Assembly (NCBI GenBank): GCA_007258455.2
Contig: VDFB02000003.1
Coordinates: 42,039,986-42,103,985, forward strand
Reading direction: 5' to 3'
DNA: 64,000 bases
From: Sequoia sempervirens
Lineage: Eukaryota > Streptophyta > Pinopsida > Cupressales > Cupressaceae
Part shown: in pieces, positions 24,107 through 36,535 of the stretch
Layout: the number at the start of each line of letters is the position of its first letter
Position numbering within the stretch: position 1 is the stretch's first letter
Position numbers and translations under genes: made by a program
The notes under the pieces: generated by a model
What the model was told of the DNA's origin: nothing
The model's input: the letters and a program-made list of their open reading frames with translations, nothing else
Databases searched by the model: none

Positions 24107-25284
24107 TGTAGACATGTAAAAATGACCTAACACTTATCAAGCATCCTAAATGACATTGTCTCATCAACAACATTATTATCACTTAATATCATTGCATTTC
24201 ACATCAATTGCATAAAAAAAAACCCCAATTTCCTCTATTAATTAATAATATTACATTATTTAATTAATTCACTTTTTCATCACTTTTGACTAATTAAATA
24301 AATTTCATTTATTTAATTTATTCCTAATCTAACTTTATTCCTCTTGATTAATTAAATAACACCAATTATTTAATTATGTCGCAAATTCACTTTATTCCCC
24401 TAAAACAATTAAATTATTAAAATTAGTTTAATTAAATCACTTTCCCCTAAACTTGAATAATTAAATAAATTATTCAAAACACCATTCAAAAAGTTTCAAA
24501 ACAAACAAATACAACTTTGTTTGTAAAATTCAAACATGATTTGCATGTTTAACTCCAAAAATATTAATTAATTAAATCAATTAATTAATTACCCTCACCC
24601 ACTTTCATCATTGAGAAAATTATGATCCCCCGATTGCTCGATCTAATCGGCTGACTGATCCATCTATTCCTGACTGATTCATCTATTCTTCAATTCCACA
24701 TATTATTCAATCTATTTCCTCAATTCCACTGAACACTCAAATTTATTTCTTCAATCGCACCGATTACATAATCAAAATACATTGATTATTCCCATCTAAA
24801 TCCTCTCAATGTTTTTGAACTGTTGATCAGGATATTCTACTACACGATCTTGCACATTCATTTCGAAACACGAATTCTATATAACAATCATCTTCTTCCT
24901 CAAAAAGGATTGAAGAATCAACATATTTTGCACAACAAAGTAATGTCAAAATCACAATCAATCTTTTGAAAAGCTTTACACACATCTTCGATCAATGACA
25001 TTGCACAACATTGAAGTTTTTGCTACACACAAATGGAGGCTTCGCATTGATACAACAAATGATCCAACATCTTTGCAAATATACTTCGACACGGGATGGA
25101 AACACTACGTTTCAAAGAATTCATTTTATGTTATTTCTTTTGATTACATTATTTGAGTTTGTTCTATGTAGCTTCATTTAGTGAGTAATGGGGTATGAAT
25201 CATGATCTTTGTTTTGAATTAGATTAGTTTCAATTCATTTCATAATTGATCTTATTGTATCATCCTCTATTTTCCCCTTACACA
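24107..25284 (+). repeat. 5' LTR of Tat-like element
   Basis: This is a 1178-bp LTR from TGTAGACATG to CTTACACA. It contains a short tandem of GACTGATCCATCTATTC-like units near 24652. Several differences from the 3' LTR are C/T or G/A changes at CG positions (for example GCTCGATC against GCTCAATC), as expected of methylated repeats. Confidence 0.92.
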
Positions 25285-28200
25285 TTCTGACACGCCCGGT
25301 GGGACCTTCATCCTTAGCACTAACTATTTTATGAGTGAATTTTGAAGTTGCAGATTTCAGAAATGCAATTGGAAATTTTTCACGCATAAGCTACAGGAAC
25401 TTCACGTGGTCGACCTTTTGTTTTGGCTACAGTTGCCTATTTTTCAGCCACTTTTGACATTTCTGGTGCTTTTGCTAAAGAAACAAAAGCGCTTTTACAT
25501 TTTTCAATTGCTTTTACTAGATAACAAAGGCCACTTTTGATTTTGTTTCAGTCGCAGTTGCTTCTAATAGGGTTTCTTTTGCTTAAAAATTTCACTTTTG
25601 CTCTATTAAGTTTTGTCTAAAAGTTGCATGTTAGTTTTCGATTTCTAACACTCACGGTTGTTTAGTTTGAATGATAAATAGGTGCTAACATTATTTATGC
25701 AGGATTTGTTGGAGCATGACATGTGTTTACCCAAGAACAAACTAACAAGTTTATTGCAGGGAAGGTGAACAGCCCAAGTCAACAAAAAAATTTAGAAGCT
25801 TTCATAGTTTAGAAAACTTTAAATTTGGTGCTTAAAATGAATCCCACATCTTGCACGCCTTCAATTTGGTGCTCTAAAAAGAACATTCAAAAAGCCTTCT
25901 AGATTAGAATAAGATTTCAATTTGGTGCTCTAAAAAGAATTTTGAGAAGATTTATAGCTTAGGAAAATTTCAATTGGTGCTTTAAGAAGAACATTTTAGA
26001 AGCTTTCATAGTTTAGAAAATGTTAAATTTAGTGCTTAAAATGAACCCCACAAATCCACACGCCTTCAGTTTGGTGCTCTAAAAAAGAATTTTTCAAATC
26101 TTTCTAGATTAGAACAAACAATTTTTTTGGTGCTCTAAAAAATGCTTTCCTTTGAAAAATGATTTCAATATGTTGACGAAACGAGTGATTTCCTTTTTGT
26201 TGACCAATTAAGACAAGGCTTTAGAAACACTTAGATTGGTGCTTAAAAGTGAACAAATCTATTTTAGTTGTACATTGCAATACTTCTTGAAGTCTTAAAA
26301 GATTTTGAAATTGGTGCACATAAAATATGAATTTTTATCTTTCACACATTTTAAGTTTGGGCTTAAAAAGAACATTGCAATGAATTGTACACTGTGTATT
26401 ACGTGTTTGGAAAACTAGGTGTCTATCGTCGAGCCCCTTGCACCTTTTGGCGATCTTGGGTGATGAAAATCATCTTGAGTTTCACACATTGTTTTCATTT
26501 CAAAGCATTACCTTTAGAGGGTCTGCCTCCCGATTTGTGAGAGGGAACGACCCAAGTGGTACTTTTTTTTTGGTCCACTATACAAATAATTGTGGGTGTG
26601 ACAAAAGTCATCAACCACCTGGTAAAAACCCTTAGTATCCCATGAGATGCGTAAAAACCTTTCTAAGGGTTGGGAGACCTCTTAAATGAGTGAATCGTCG
26701 CATGGATAGACACCAGATTATCCCAAAACATTGATTAAGAACCAATGTTGTAGAAGCCACCCCTTTTAGCCAAAAACATTCTTTGAAGTGGTGCATTGAA
26801 ACTTTGATTCTAAGAAGTTACTTACCAAGTCTGACTTATGGTTTCAGCTTAAAACACTCTCCATTCATTGCATGTAAAATCATCCCTTCGAGGCATGAGA
26901 TGAGCCCACCTAAAAGAAATTGTCTATCCCTAGGGTGTAAATTGTCTTCACAAAATTGCCAAATTTTTTGGTTACTTTGAAACATCAAACATTGTGCTTG
27001 AATTAAAATAAACGCATCAAAACAAGCATTAAACATGGTTATCAAAATTCAAACCCTTTTGAATTAGTGTGAATTGTACTCCCTAAAGATATCTTAAAAC
27101 AATATTCCTAAAGGTTTCTGAATATTTAGGCTCACATTTCAAGTCGCATTAAGGACAGGGTAAACATTGGAAACTATGACTTTAGCATTTTGAATTCCAC
27201 AAAATTTGAGCTTTTGTGGAAGGAAACGTGCTTAAAGTTGTAGACATGTAGGGTCAAATAGTTTTGATTATTTTGTTGCATGATATCACTTGCCAAATCT
27301 CAAATCAGATCAAACGAAGTTATTCAAAACTACAAATTTATCCAAGTTGTTGGCAACACAGAAACTAGGAAACAAATCTGCAAAGAATACTGCTACTATT
27401 TTTGTTTATGTCACACTTGACTTAAAACTGGTCGCAGTCGACCTAAAACAACTCGCTTTTGTTCTTTTCCTTATGACAATCACTGGTAAAAACATGTCAC
27501 TTTTGCAAATATGAATGCAGTTGACATAAACTAGCCACAATTAATAAAAATCTTGTCGTAGTTGACATATTTTCCTGGCCGCAATTGACTAAAAACTTGT
27601 CACTTTTAACCAAGAAGGCCGCTTTCGCCTACATAAATTCACTTATTAGAAGGTTTACGCACAGAGGCCGATTTTGGAAAAACCGGTCATAGTTGCTTTT
27701 CTGATTTAGTCGTAGTTGATCATAATATGGCCGCTTTTGATAGAAATTGTTTCTTTTTCCCCAAACTTACTCCTTTTTCTCTGTTTCCTGGTGAAAATTA
27801 GAAAACAAATCCAAAACTAGTTACAAATATTTTGAAGAACGAAATAGTTAGACTCCCAAAACACGTCATAATTTACATCAGTCCATCATCTGTTTTGCAA
27901 AATCAAACACCTCATCCTACTTTTAGAAATTCAAAATCAAAACAAACAACTTGGATCATTCCTTCACTCAAACTTCTAAGATATCAACATTTGCTTGAAC
28001 CTCACGACTAGTTCAATTAAATTTCTCACAAGATATCCTCTAGAAAAAGAAGTGAAACATCGATCCATGTCTTTCAACATTTTGAGTTCCAAAAATAGCA
28101 TCATCCCAAAACATCACTCAAACTTTAGGGTCTTGAGTATCACAAAAACCGTATCAAAAACACCATTTCACTTTATGACCATTTGGCATCCAATTGCTCC

Positions 28201-28579
28201 AGTTCAACAACCAAACCTTACGACACTTATCATACAACCAAGTCTCACACAAGTCAAAGGGGAACAAATAGACATTATCAATAGTTTGAGTAGTTTCATA
28301 TTTGAGACAAAGGAAACACCAACTCAGTGGAGAAACACAACAAATATCCTAGAAAAACAAGAACGAAAAGTAGATCTTGTGGCTAGAAGGCTTGTATTAC
28401 CACCTCCCACGTGGAAATAAACACCATCCTTCAAAACAAAAAATCCCAAAACATTCACAAAAGACAAAAAACCCCAAAAGAAAGCATTATTTCATTCCAT
28501 AAATTAGAAGTCACCAAAATTTTCCACAAAATTTTGATGCTTGTTTATGACAATCACATGTTCACAATATAGAAAAAAT
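25285..28579 (+). other. Long leader of Tat-like element
   Basis: TCTGACACGCCCGGTGGGAC follows the LTR within a few bases and should hold the primer binding site; I cannot assign its tRNA. The leader then shows two kinds of internal repetition. The first is CACTTTTGAC/CGCTTTTG-type words (25430-25620 and 27420-27760). The second is nine or so copies of TTGGTGCTCTAAAAAGAAC-like units (about 25800-26350). Short frames (26438-26635, 27995-28420) have no recognisable domain. Ogre-type elements can carry an extra ORF here, but I see no convincing one. Confidence 0.6.
25787..26350 (+). repeat. Minisatellite-like units in leader
   Basis: Units built on TTTGGTGCTCTAAAAAGAA or its GGTGCTTAAAATGAA variant recur at irregular spacing. 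A longer repeat, AAGCTTTCATAGTTTAGAAA, appears near 25797 and again near 26001. Confidence 0.8.
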
Positions 28580-29239
28580 ATGGAAGCAAACAAAAGTAGC
28601 ACTAACATGCCCCCAACAAACACCACAAACAAAGTAAGTCACCCATGGGGTTATAGACCAAGTGACCTTGTAACTCCTCAAAAGGAACCCACATTTAAGG
28701 CAACATCAAACCAATCACCTAGTGAGGAAGAGGTAATCCGTAGACAACAAGAAGCAATGGATAGATCAAACCAAAACCCAAAGGGCATGGTCATAGAAGA
28801 AGTGGATAGTGAGGAAGAAATAAATGATGAAGAATTCTTTCAACACTCCAACAATCCCAAGGTGCTTAAACTGGTGGAAAAACTCCTAAGAAAGGATCCA
28901 AATACTTCTTCAAATTAGCACAAAATGGTGTTGAGTTACCTATAGAATTTAACGTAGAAGGTCTTAAAGATCCTCACCTCATTCCCTTAGGAGATAACTC
29001 AGTTGTGAGAGAAATACCCAAACCATTGGAGATTCCAAACATGCCACCAATCCTCTCACGACGCAATGATCAATCAACAGAAAACCCTTTATTTAGGAAA
29101 CTGTCCCAAATCGAATAAGCAGCAGTGGTCCAACAATATCAAGGAGGTCCATCTCAATACATTCCCCAAAACACTTCATACTTTGACCCTTCTCAAAATG
29201 TACAAAATCAACAAGGGAAATTTCCACAATAATACCAAT

Positions 29240-29700
29240 AAAAAGGTGAGCCACATGGTCCCCTTCCCAATCAACAATAAGGTGAGCCACATGGTCCCCT
29301 TCCCAATCAACAATAAGGTGGGCCACATGGTCCCCTTCCCAATCAAAAACAAGGTAGGCCACATGGTCCCCTTCCCAATCTACAATACCAACAATAAGGT
29401 GGGCCACATGGTCCCCTTCCCAATCAATGATACCAACAACAAGGTAGGCCACATGGTCCTATCCTAATCAACAATACCAACAACAAGGTGGGCCACATGG
29501 TCCCCTTCCCAATCAACATCAACAAGGTGTGCCACATGGTACCCTTTCCAACCAATGGTACCATCAACAAGGTGCACTGCCAACACACTATCAAGGTAAC
29601 CTTCAAAACAATTCATCCCAAAAACAAGGTGTGCCATATGGTACCCTTTCCAATCAACATTCCCATCAACAAGGTGTACCGCCAATGCGCTATCAGGGTA
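29240..29700 (+). repeat. Gag tandem repeat 1 (33-45 bp units)
   Basis: About nine units contain GGCCACATGGTCCCCTTCC, encoding QQGGPHGPLPNQ. Spacing varies because an AATACCAACAAC extension is present in some units. In several units the CAA before GGT reads TAA, putting stops at equivalent places. The long minus-strand and alternate-frame ORFs across this stretch are shadows of the repeat. Confidence 0.93.
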
Positions 29701-29816
29701 ACCTTCAATACAATTCATCCCAACAACAAGGTGTACTTCCAATGCACTACCAAGGTACCCTTCAGCAAAATCAACCACAACAAGGAGTACTACCAACACA
29801 CTATCAAGGCCCTGAC

Positions 29817-29969
29817 CCTCCTTCCACACAACAGGGACCTAACCCTCCTTACATTCAACAAAGACCTAACCCTCCTTACATTCAACAAGGACTTGAACCT
29901 CCTTACATTCAACAAGGACTTAACCCTCCTTACATTCAACAAGGACCCACCCCTCCTTCCACACAACAT
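29817..29969 (+). repeat. Gag tandem repeat 2 (27-bp units)
   Basis: About six units encode PNPPYIQQG, with the first and last variant (STQQ). They are in frame with the end of the preceding repeat. The Pro/Gln-rich character suggests a flexible linker in Gag. Confidence 0.93.
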
Positions 29970-31587
29970 AGTTACCAAGGTCCTATAACTCCACAATACC
30001 CAGCCTATGACAAAACAAGGTTACTACACACAAGATCCACAAACAAATATACCAAACACAAAGGTAGGAATGCAACTATAAACCATGAATCAAAGGTTAT
30101 CAGATATAGATTGGAAAACCCAAGAAGACCTACACTCTATAGGATATATGTCCATTTCCTTTTGATTGCTCTATTACAATGCTCCCCTCCCTAAATTTTT
30201 TGAAAGACCCAAGTTTGACAAGTGCAAAGGAAAGGGAGATCCAGTAGAACATGTGAGAGATTTCTCAGTAGCATGCATGGAGGTACAAAATAATAATTCC
30301 TACCTAATGATACTTTTTCCATGCAATCTTACTAGTCAGGCTATGGAATGGTTCTCCCATCTACCACCAGTTATTAAAAGTTTTGATGAATTGACTACCA
30401 AATTTATAAACCACTTTTTGTTCAACATAGAATAGGATGTCACCATTACTGACCTCTACAAGATTAAACAGATTCAAGGAGAATCCTTTACATCCTACTT
30501 ACAAAGATGGATACATAAAGCTATTAGGTGCAAGTGGCCTATTCTCGACAAAGAACTGGTGGACATTTTTGTTTCAAATGTACAAACAAAAATCAACTAC
30601 CAACTCACCATGTTGTGCCCTGTGAACTTCAAAGAGACTATTGAAAAAGGACTACACATTGAGAGAGCTCTCATAGCAAGAGGATTCATTAAACTGAACA
30701 ACTCAAAAGACAACTCTTCTATTTTGAATGAGAAACCTAAGATTTGGGCCAAAAATAAAAATGTTACAAATGATGGAATAGTTGATGCTAGAGTTGTATG
30801 GAACATGTACAAAATCCCAATGTACCTCAAAACAAACCCCAAGTTGCACAAACAAGCTACTCTCCCAATAATGTACAAAACAACCAACTCACCTATCCCC
30901 AAAACAATCAAGCGGTTAACCAACATACAAATCAAGGTGGAATTTTTTGCCTTAGGAGAACCACTTGAGACAATCATGCACAAATTGGTTCAACAAAACC
31001 TCATCAAAGTCAATGATCATCCAACTATGAAGAGCCAAGTTTCAAAACACCATGGTATAACGAAAAAGACTTATGTGAGTTTCACAAGATCAAAGGGCAT
31101 ACGACAAACAATTCAATGAGACTCAAACATATAATACAAGACTAATTGACAAGTGTGAAGTGGATATTGAACACCATCTTGGAAACAAAGACCTCCAAAT
31201 CTACACAAATCCAATTATGAACCATGCTAAGAAGAATGACAAAGGAAAAGACCAAGACTATCACAGTGCTAACTAAACCTATGGTGACACGATCTTAGGT
31301 ACCCTCTCCCAAGCAGATAATACTAGGGTCAATGTGTTAACAATACGAGGCAGGGACCCCAAGTTAACGTAACTACCCGTTGATGGAAAGTCACAATACA
31401 AGGAGCCCCACCTAAACCTACAACTAAGTCATCCAATGACTATAGTGTTGTGGAACAACTAAAGAAAACTCTCGCTTTGATCTCCATTATAGAGTTGCTG
31501 AAATTATCACTCGCACATAGGGAAATACAAGAGAAAGCTTTAGAAATAGTGGTCCCTAATGACCTCAATCCTGATTAGTCTCAAGCC

Positions 31588-32540
31588 ATGGTTGGAAAGA
31601 TCATGACCAATCATCATTTAGTCTTTTATGAGAAAGACCTTCCACATAAGTCATTCCACAATCAATCCCTCTATATAGAGGTTGGTGTCCACAAACATAT
31701 GGTCAAAAGGGTATTGACAAATAATGGTGCAAGTTTAAATATTTGTACCTTAAAATATGTAAAACAGTTGGGGTATTTTGATGATGTAATTGACAAGGGA
31801 AAAAGCATAACTATAAGGGCTTATGACGCCCTAGAAAGAAATTCAAAAGGGACAGTCAGGCTACCTCTATAGATAGGACCTAAAACAACAAAAACCACAT
31901 GTCAGGTATTGGACCTTGAACTAACCTATAACCTTCTTCTAGGATGCCCATGGATTCATGCACTATAGGCAGTTCCCTTGACATTTCACCAGTGTCTAAA
32001 ATTTCCTCATGAAGGAAAGGAGGTTACATTATATTCTAATCCTGAACCCTTCCATTACTATGCAAAATTGGAGGAGAAATACAACAAAATTCAGCGTATA
32101 CCTAGTAATGATATATCCTTTCACTCCTTCTCATATGTCGACCCATCAACACTACCATCAACCTTAGCTAAACCCCTATCAAGCGAGAAACCAAAATTTG
32201 AGTCCAAGATTCAAGTACTTGACAAAGATAACATGAACTATCATTTCAATCAAGCCTTTTGCATTGGAATGCTTCCCCCAATACCAAAGGTTTATGGAGG
32301 ACCTAAGGAGATCAAACACATTCAAGCAATAAAAATGGTAGCCAAAATCCACGATCTTTACCAAGTGGGAAGATATCAATGATGAGGAGATATTCAAAGA
32401 GGACCTTTCATCAATGATCTACAAAGAGGAACCAAAACAACTACAACCCCTTCTAATTGATCCTAGTAGTAAAGGGTATCATCTAGCTAAACAAATGGGA
32501 TACACTGGAAAAGGTGGCCTTGGGTGACATAAACAAGGTA
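31588..32540 (+). pseudogene. Tat-like protease with G-patch-like tail
   Basis: The 95-codon frame at 31588-31872 contains VLTNNGASLNICTLKYVKQL, aligning with the retropepsin active-site block (VLVDNGSSLN in relatives). The catalytic Asp is Asn here (codon at 31720-31722). A second block, LELTYNLLLGCPWIHAL, and VPLTFHQCLKFPHEGKEVTL follow, as in other Tat proteases. Near 32465-32527, SKGYHLAKQMGYTGKGGLG followed by HKQGRHEP matches the G-patch signature, an RNA-binding motif found beside the protease in some retroelements. Stops at 31870 and 32380 break the frame. Confidence 0.8.
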
Positions 32541-33227
32541 GACATGAACCTACTATAGTGGAATAAAGAAATAATAACATGGGACTAGGCTATGGTTTGA
32601 TAGACGTTGTCACTCCAAACACTGGACGTACCTCTTTAAGAAAGGAGCTCCTTCTACTCACATAAAACATCAATTTACCCATTGTGGACTTATTTGAAAG
32701 CTTCAACATAAGTATATTCCCTATTTGAACTAGCAAACCTACATTTAAAAATTGTACTTTTGAAATAGACTCTAACAAGTATGAATGGGATTCCCCTACC
32801 TGTGTCACCTCTAGCAACGATAACCTAGATACCCAATGGGAGAATGATGCCAGAGCCATATTGACCATTTCGACAACTTTTGTAAGCTTTGTAGATAACA
32901 ATGGTAGCCTACCCCTTTGCTATCCATAGTTAATAGATTAGGAACAACACCATATTCCTATTTTGGATCAATTCCAAAATTGAAGCTATTGCAGAGTTTA
33001 TGGGGCTTCGAACCAATATACCGTCAGGAGATCACAAAGTAGGGTTTGTCATGGAACTCAAATAGAAAGCATATTTCAAAGTGGAGATTGTGTCCTCTAG
33101 TCGTAAAATTGAAAAAGATAATGTAAAAATCAACATGACATCCCTTAGGAAACCATGATGTGGCTCTATCGAATCCTGAAAAGAGAAAAAAAAGAAGGAT
33201 GAATATAAGGGTGAAAACCTCTCTGAA

Positions 33228-34757
33228 GTGCTCAGAGATGGAGGATTCAATCTCCCTTTTTCTGAGTATCAAGAGAAGTCTACACTCCTAGTTGAAGAAA
33301 TAGAACCTATAAATGTTGGCACAATAGAAGCACCCAAGATCACATACCATGCAGTGTCACTTGATCCTGAAGAGAAAGTAAAATTCTTTGCATTCATCAA
33401 TGAAAGAAAGATAAACTTCGCATGGACATATACAGAAATGCCAAGGCTAGATCCAACATTGGTCATACACCATTTAGCTGTATTCCTAGGAGCTAAACCC
33501 ATCAAGCAAAAACTACGAAAGATACATCCCTAGATAGCACTTTTGGTGAAAGTAGAACTGGAGAAATTGCTAGATGTCAGTTTCATAAGACCAATTGACT
33601 ATCCAAAATGGATATCAAACTTAGTAGCAGTATCAAAGCCCACTAGGGGCATAAGAATCTACATAGATTTTTGATATCTAAACAAAGCTTGTCCAAAATA
33701 TGACTTCCCTCTTCCAAGCATTGATATGATTGTAGATCTAACAACAGGGCATGAAATGTTGTCTCTAATAGACGGATTCTCAGGCTATAATCAGATTAAG
33801 ATATCCCCTAACGATCAACATAAAACAACATTTACTTGTGCATGGGGGATGTTCTGTTGGAATGTCATGCCATTAGGTCTAAAAAATGCAGGAGCGACCT
33901 ATTAGCGCGCAATGAATACAATCTTTCATGATATGTTCCATACAATTATGGAAGACTATGTAGATGATATACTAGCAAAGTCCATCAAAAGAGAAGACCA
34001 CTTGACCAATCTTGCGAAGGTGTTTGATAGACTCAAATAGTATAACTTGAGACTAAATCAGAAAAAGTGTGTATTCAAAGTAAAATCCGAAAAACTACTG
34101 GGGTACATAGTATCCAGAAGAGGCATCGAAGTAGATCCTGCAAAAGTAAAAGCTATACAAGAGATGCCCCCTCCAAAGACATTAAAGCAGTTAAGAAGTC
34201 TACAAGGGAAACTACAGTCTATCAAGCGATTCATCGTGCAATTAGAAGACAAGTGTCACCCCTTTACCCATCTCCTACACAAAGACATCATATTCAAGTG
34301 GGATGGTAGATGTGATCAAGCATTCTAGCAAGTCAAAGAGTATCTACTTACTCCTCTAGTACTAATGTCGCCTAGGTCCAGATAAAGCAATGATACTCTA
34401 TGTGTCTACAACCCAAGCAACATTAGGAGCTCTCTTAGCACAACTAGATGATAATAACAAAGAAAGAGTGGTCTACTATATTAGTCGAACACTGTGGGAT
34501 ACGAATTGAACTATTCACCCATAGAAAGAGTGTGCCTCTCTATTGTCTTTGTAGTGTAGAAGTTGAGACACTATATTCTAAACATACAAGTAAAGATAAT
34601 CTCAAAAGTAGATCCACTAAAGTACCTATTAGAAAATGCAACTCTAACAAGCAGGATTGCTAAATGGGTAATGATTCTAAGTGAGTTCGACATAGAGTAT
34701 GTAGACAAGAGAGCCATCAAAGGACAAATCATAGCATATCAACTAGAAGACCAATAG
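33228..34757 (+). pseudogene. Tat-like reverse transcriptase and RNase H
   Basis: RT landmarks in order: FAWTYTEMPRLDP, KWISNLVAVSKP, LSLIDGFSGYNQIKI (first catalytic Asp), TFTCAWG, and YVDD at 33957-33968 (the catalytic pair). Then come KKCVFKV, LLGYIVSRRGIEVDPAKVKA and LKQLRSLQGKLQ. The classical RNase H follows (LYVSTTQATLGALLAQ, then FDIEYVDKRAIKGQ near the end). In-frame stops lie at 33532, 33673 (TGA where relatives have DFR), 33903, 34038 and 34327, plus frameshifts in RNase H. RT would copy RNA to cDNA in the particle; this copy is inactive. Confidence 0.92.
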
Positions 34758-34805
34758 TCTCTCATAACAAACTTCCTAGATGAAAGCATATTGCTAACAA
34801 AATAG

Positions 34806-35190
34806 AAAAGTCGTCGGACCTTGTATTTTGACGGGTCCCACACTCAACACGGCTCAAGAGCAGGTATATTATTTCTCACACCACAAGGAGATAGTATACC
34901 TAAGGCCTATAGAATTTCTTTCACATGCACAAATAACATCTTAAAGTATGAAGCACTAATCATAGGACTCAAAATGGCAATAGAATGGAGGATTAAAGAA
35001 TTGTAGCTTTATGGAGATTCTCAACTAGTAATTAGGCAAGTAAACGATGAGTATCAAACAAAAGATGAAAAGTTGATGCCATATCAAAGGATGATGGATA
35101 GTTTCAAGCAATATTTTGTTCTACCAAATTTGAACAAGTTCCCAAGATCAACAACAGAGCAGCTAACGCAATGGAAACAATAGGTTCGCT
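34806..35190 (+). pseudogene. Second, archaeal-type RNase H (aRNH)
   Basis: LYFDGSHTQHGSRAGILFLT carries the first Asp. CTNNILKYEALIIGLKMAIE carries the Glu (KYEAL). After a TAG at 35007, LYGDSQLVIRQVNDEYQTK carries the next Asp. This is the archaeal/plant-type RNase H fold that Tat-lineage elements carry in addition to the ordinary one, between RNase H and integrase. The catalytic residues are still present, so the damage is mainly the stop. Confidence 0.9.
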
Positions 35191-35469
35191 TCTTGATATT
35201 CCATAAAATATTTCTAAGTACAAATTCCTTATACAACAACTGCTCGTACCAACGTTCAATATCCCAAAATCAGAACTAGTGTGTGTTTTTGTTGGTCCCC
35301 ACTCGCCATGGTACCATTATACATATGACTATGTCCAACATGGTATCATACCCCCTCATCTGACAAGCACCCAAAGAAAACCTCTGCATGTAGGACTACT
35401 CAATTCATAGTCTTAGGAGACACCTTATATCTTCGAAGTTTAGAAGGTACTTTAATTTGATGTCTTGAC

Positions 35470-36535
35470 GCAGAAGAAGCGTAAACCATCTTACAAGAGG
35501 TACACGAAGGTGTTTGTGGGTCCCACTCTAGTCGACCTAGCCTAGCACAAAATTTATTAAGAACAAGATACTATTGGCCCTCTATGGAACAAGAAGTTAT
35601 TGCCTACACAAGAAAATGTCGCCAATTTCAGCAACACAATGACCTTATTCATGCACAAGCACAAGAGCTAAGACCTATCACGACACCATGGCCTTTTCAC
35701 AGTGGGGACTAGACTTGGTAGGTAAGATCTCTCCCACATCCTAAAATGGACATAAGTTCATTATTACCGCAATTGAATACTTCACGAAGTGGATAGAAGC
35801 AATTCCATTAACCTACATCACTGGTAAGCAAATATCAAAGTTCATCTTGAATTATCTAATATGTCAACATGGAATTCCCCAAACCATCATAACAGATAAT
35901 GGAACCCCATTCAAGAACCAAGATTTCAAAGAGCTTTGTTCCAAGTTCTCTATCCACCATAGATTCTCCACGCCCTAGTACCCCCAAGGAAACGGCCAGG
36001 TTGAAGCGTCTAACAAAACTATCCTAAAAATACTAAATAAGATTGTTAATGACGTCGACCATGATTGGCATTTGCAACTGAACCCAGCCCTATGGGCTTA
36101 TTGAACTAGTATTTGTACACCCACAGGTGCCACACCATTTTACCTATCAAAGTCGAAATCCCTTCACTACGAATCTCACTAAAAGGAATGGTCAACAATG
36201 AAGAGTATTGGGTGTCTAGATTAAATGAGTTGGAATTCCTAGATGAAAGGTGGTCGAGCGCGTTAAACCATCTTCAGGTTTATCATAATTGACTCAAACA
36301 AAGCTACACCAAAAAGATCAAAAATAGAAACTTTCAGATTGGTGACGTGGTACTCAAAGAGAATCAAAAAGTACAGCTGAATCAAGATGGCAAAGGTAAG
36401 TTTGAACCCAATTGGTTAGGCCCATTCATTATCACAACAAGCTTTGGTTCAAGAGCTTATCAATTGGCTACTCCTGAAGGAGAACCCTTAACCAAACTGC
36501 TAAACAACCTCCACCTCAAGAAGTTCTTCACATAA
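35470..36535 (+). pseudogene. Tat-like integrase
   Basis: The zinc-binding region EVHEGVCGSH and YWPSMEQEVIAYTRKC is visible, with the last Cys of the HHCC set changed (CRQF where relatives have CxxC). The catalytic core shows WGLDLVGK (first Asp), IITDNGTPFKNQDFKELC (second Asp) and YPQGNGQVEASNKTI (Glu). TGA replaces Arg in WAYRTS (near 36103). The C-terminal frame 36347-36535 has PNWLGPFIITTSFGSRAYQL, the usual end of gypsy pol, and stops with TAA. Several frameshifts separate the parts. Confidence 0.9.

Larger units (their letters stand above)
28580..31300 (+). pseudogene. Tat-like gag
   Basis: The likely start is ATG 28580, opening MEANKSSTNMPPTNTTNK with an acidic EEVDSEEEINDEEFF block. 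A linker with two Pro/Gln-rich repeat arrays follows (29240-29970). The capsid-type Gag domain is at about 30190-30720: FFERPKFDKCKGKGDPVEHV, EWFSHLPP, ELTTKFINHF, then an in-frame TAG at 30433 and SFTSYLQRW. At 31074 CEFHKIKGHTTNNSMRLKH matches the CxxHxxxGHxTxxC zinc-binding tail of Tat Gag with the last Cys changed to Ser. At least three frame changes separate these parts. Gag would form the particle that packages element RNA. Confidence 0.85.

Noticed and set aside
29093..29829. Minus-strand frames with repeated DWEGDHVAHL-type units
   Set aside because: Antisense shadows of the gag tandem repeat. The plus strand continues into a recognisable Gag domain.
25787..29970. CRISPR-like array
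   Set aside because: The repeats are contiguous or irregularly spaced without unique equal-length spacers, and the setting is a plant retrotransposon.
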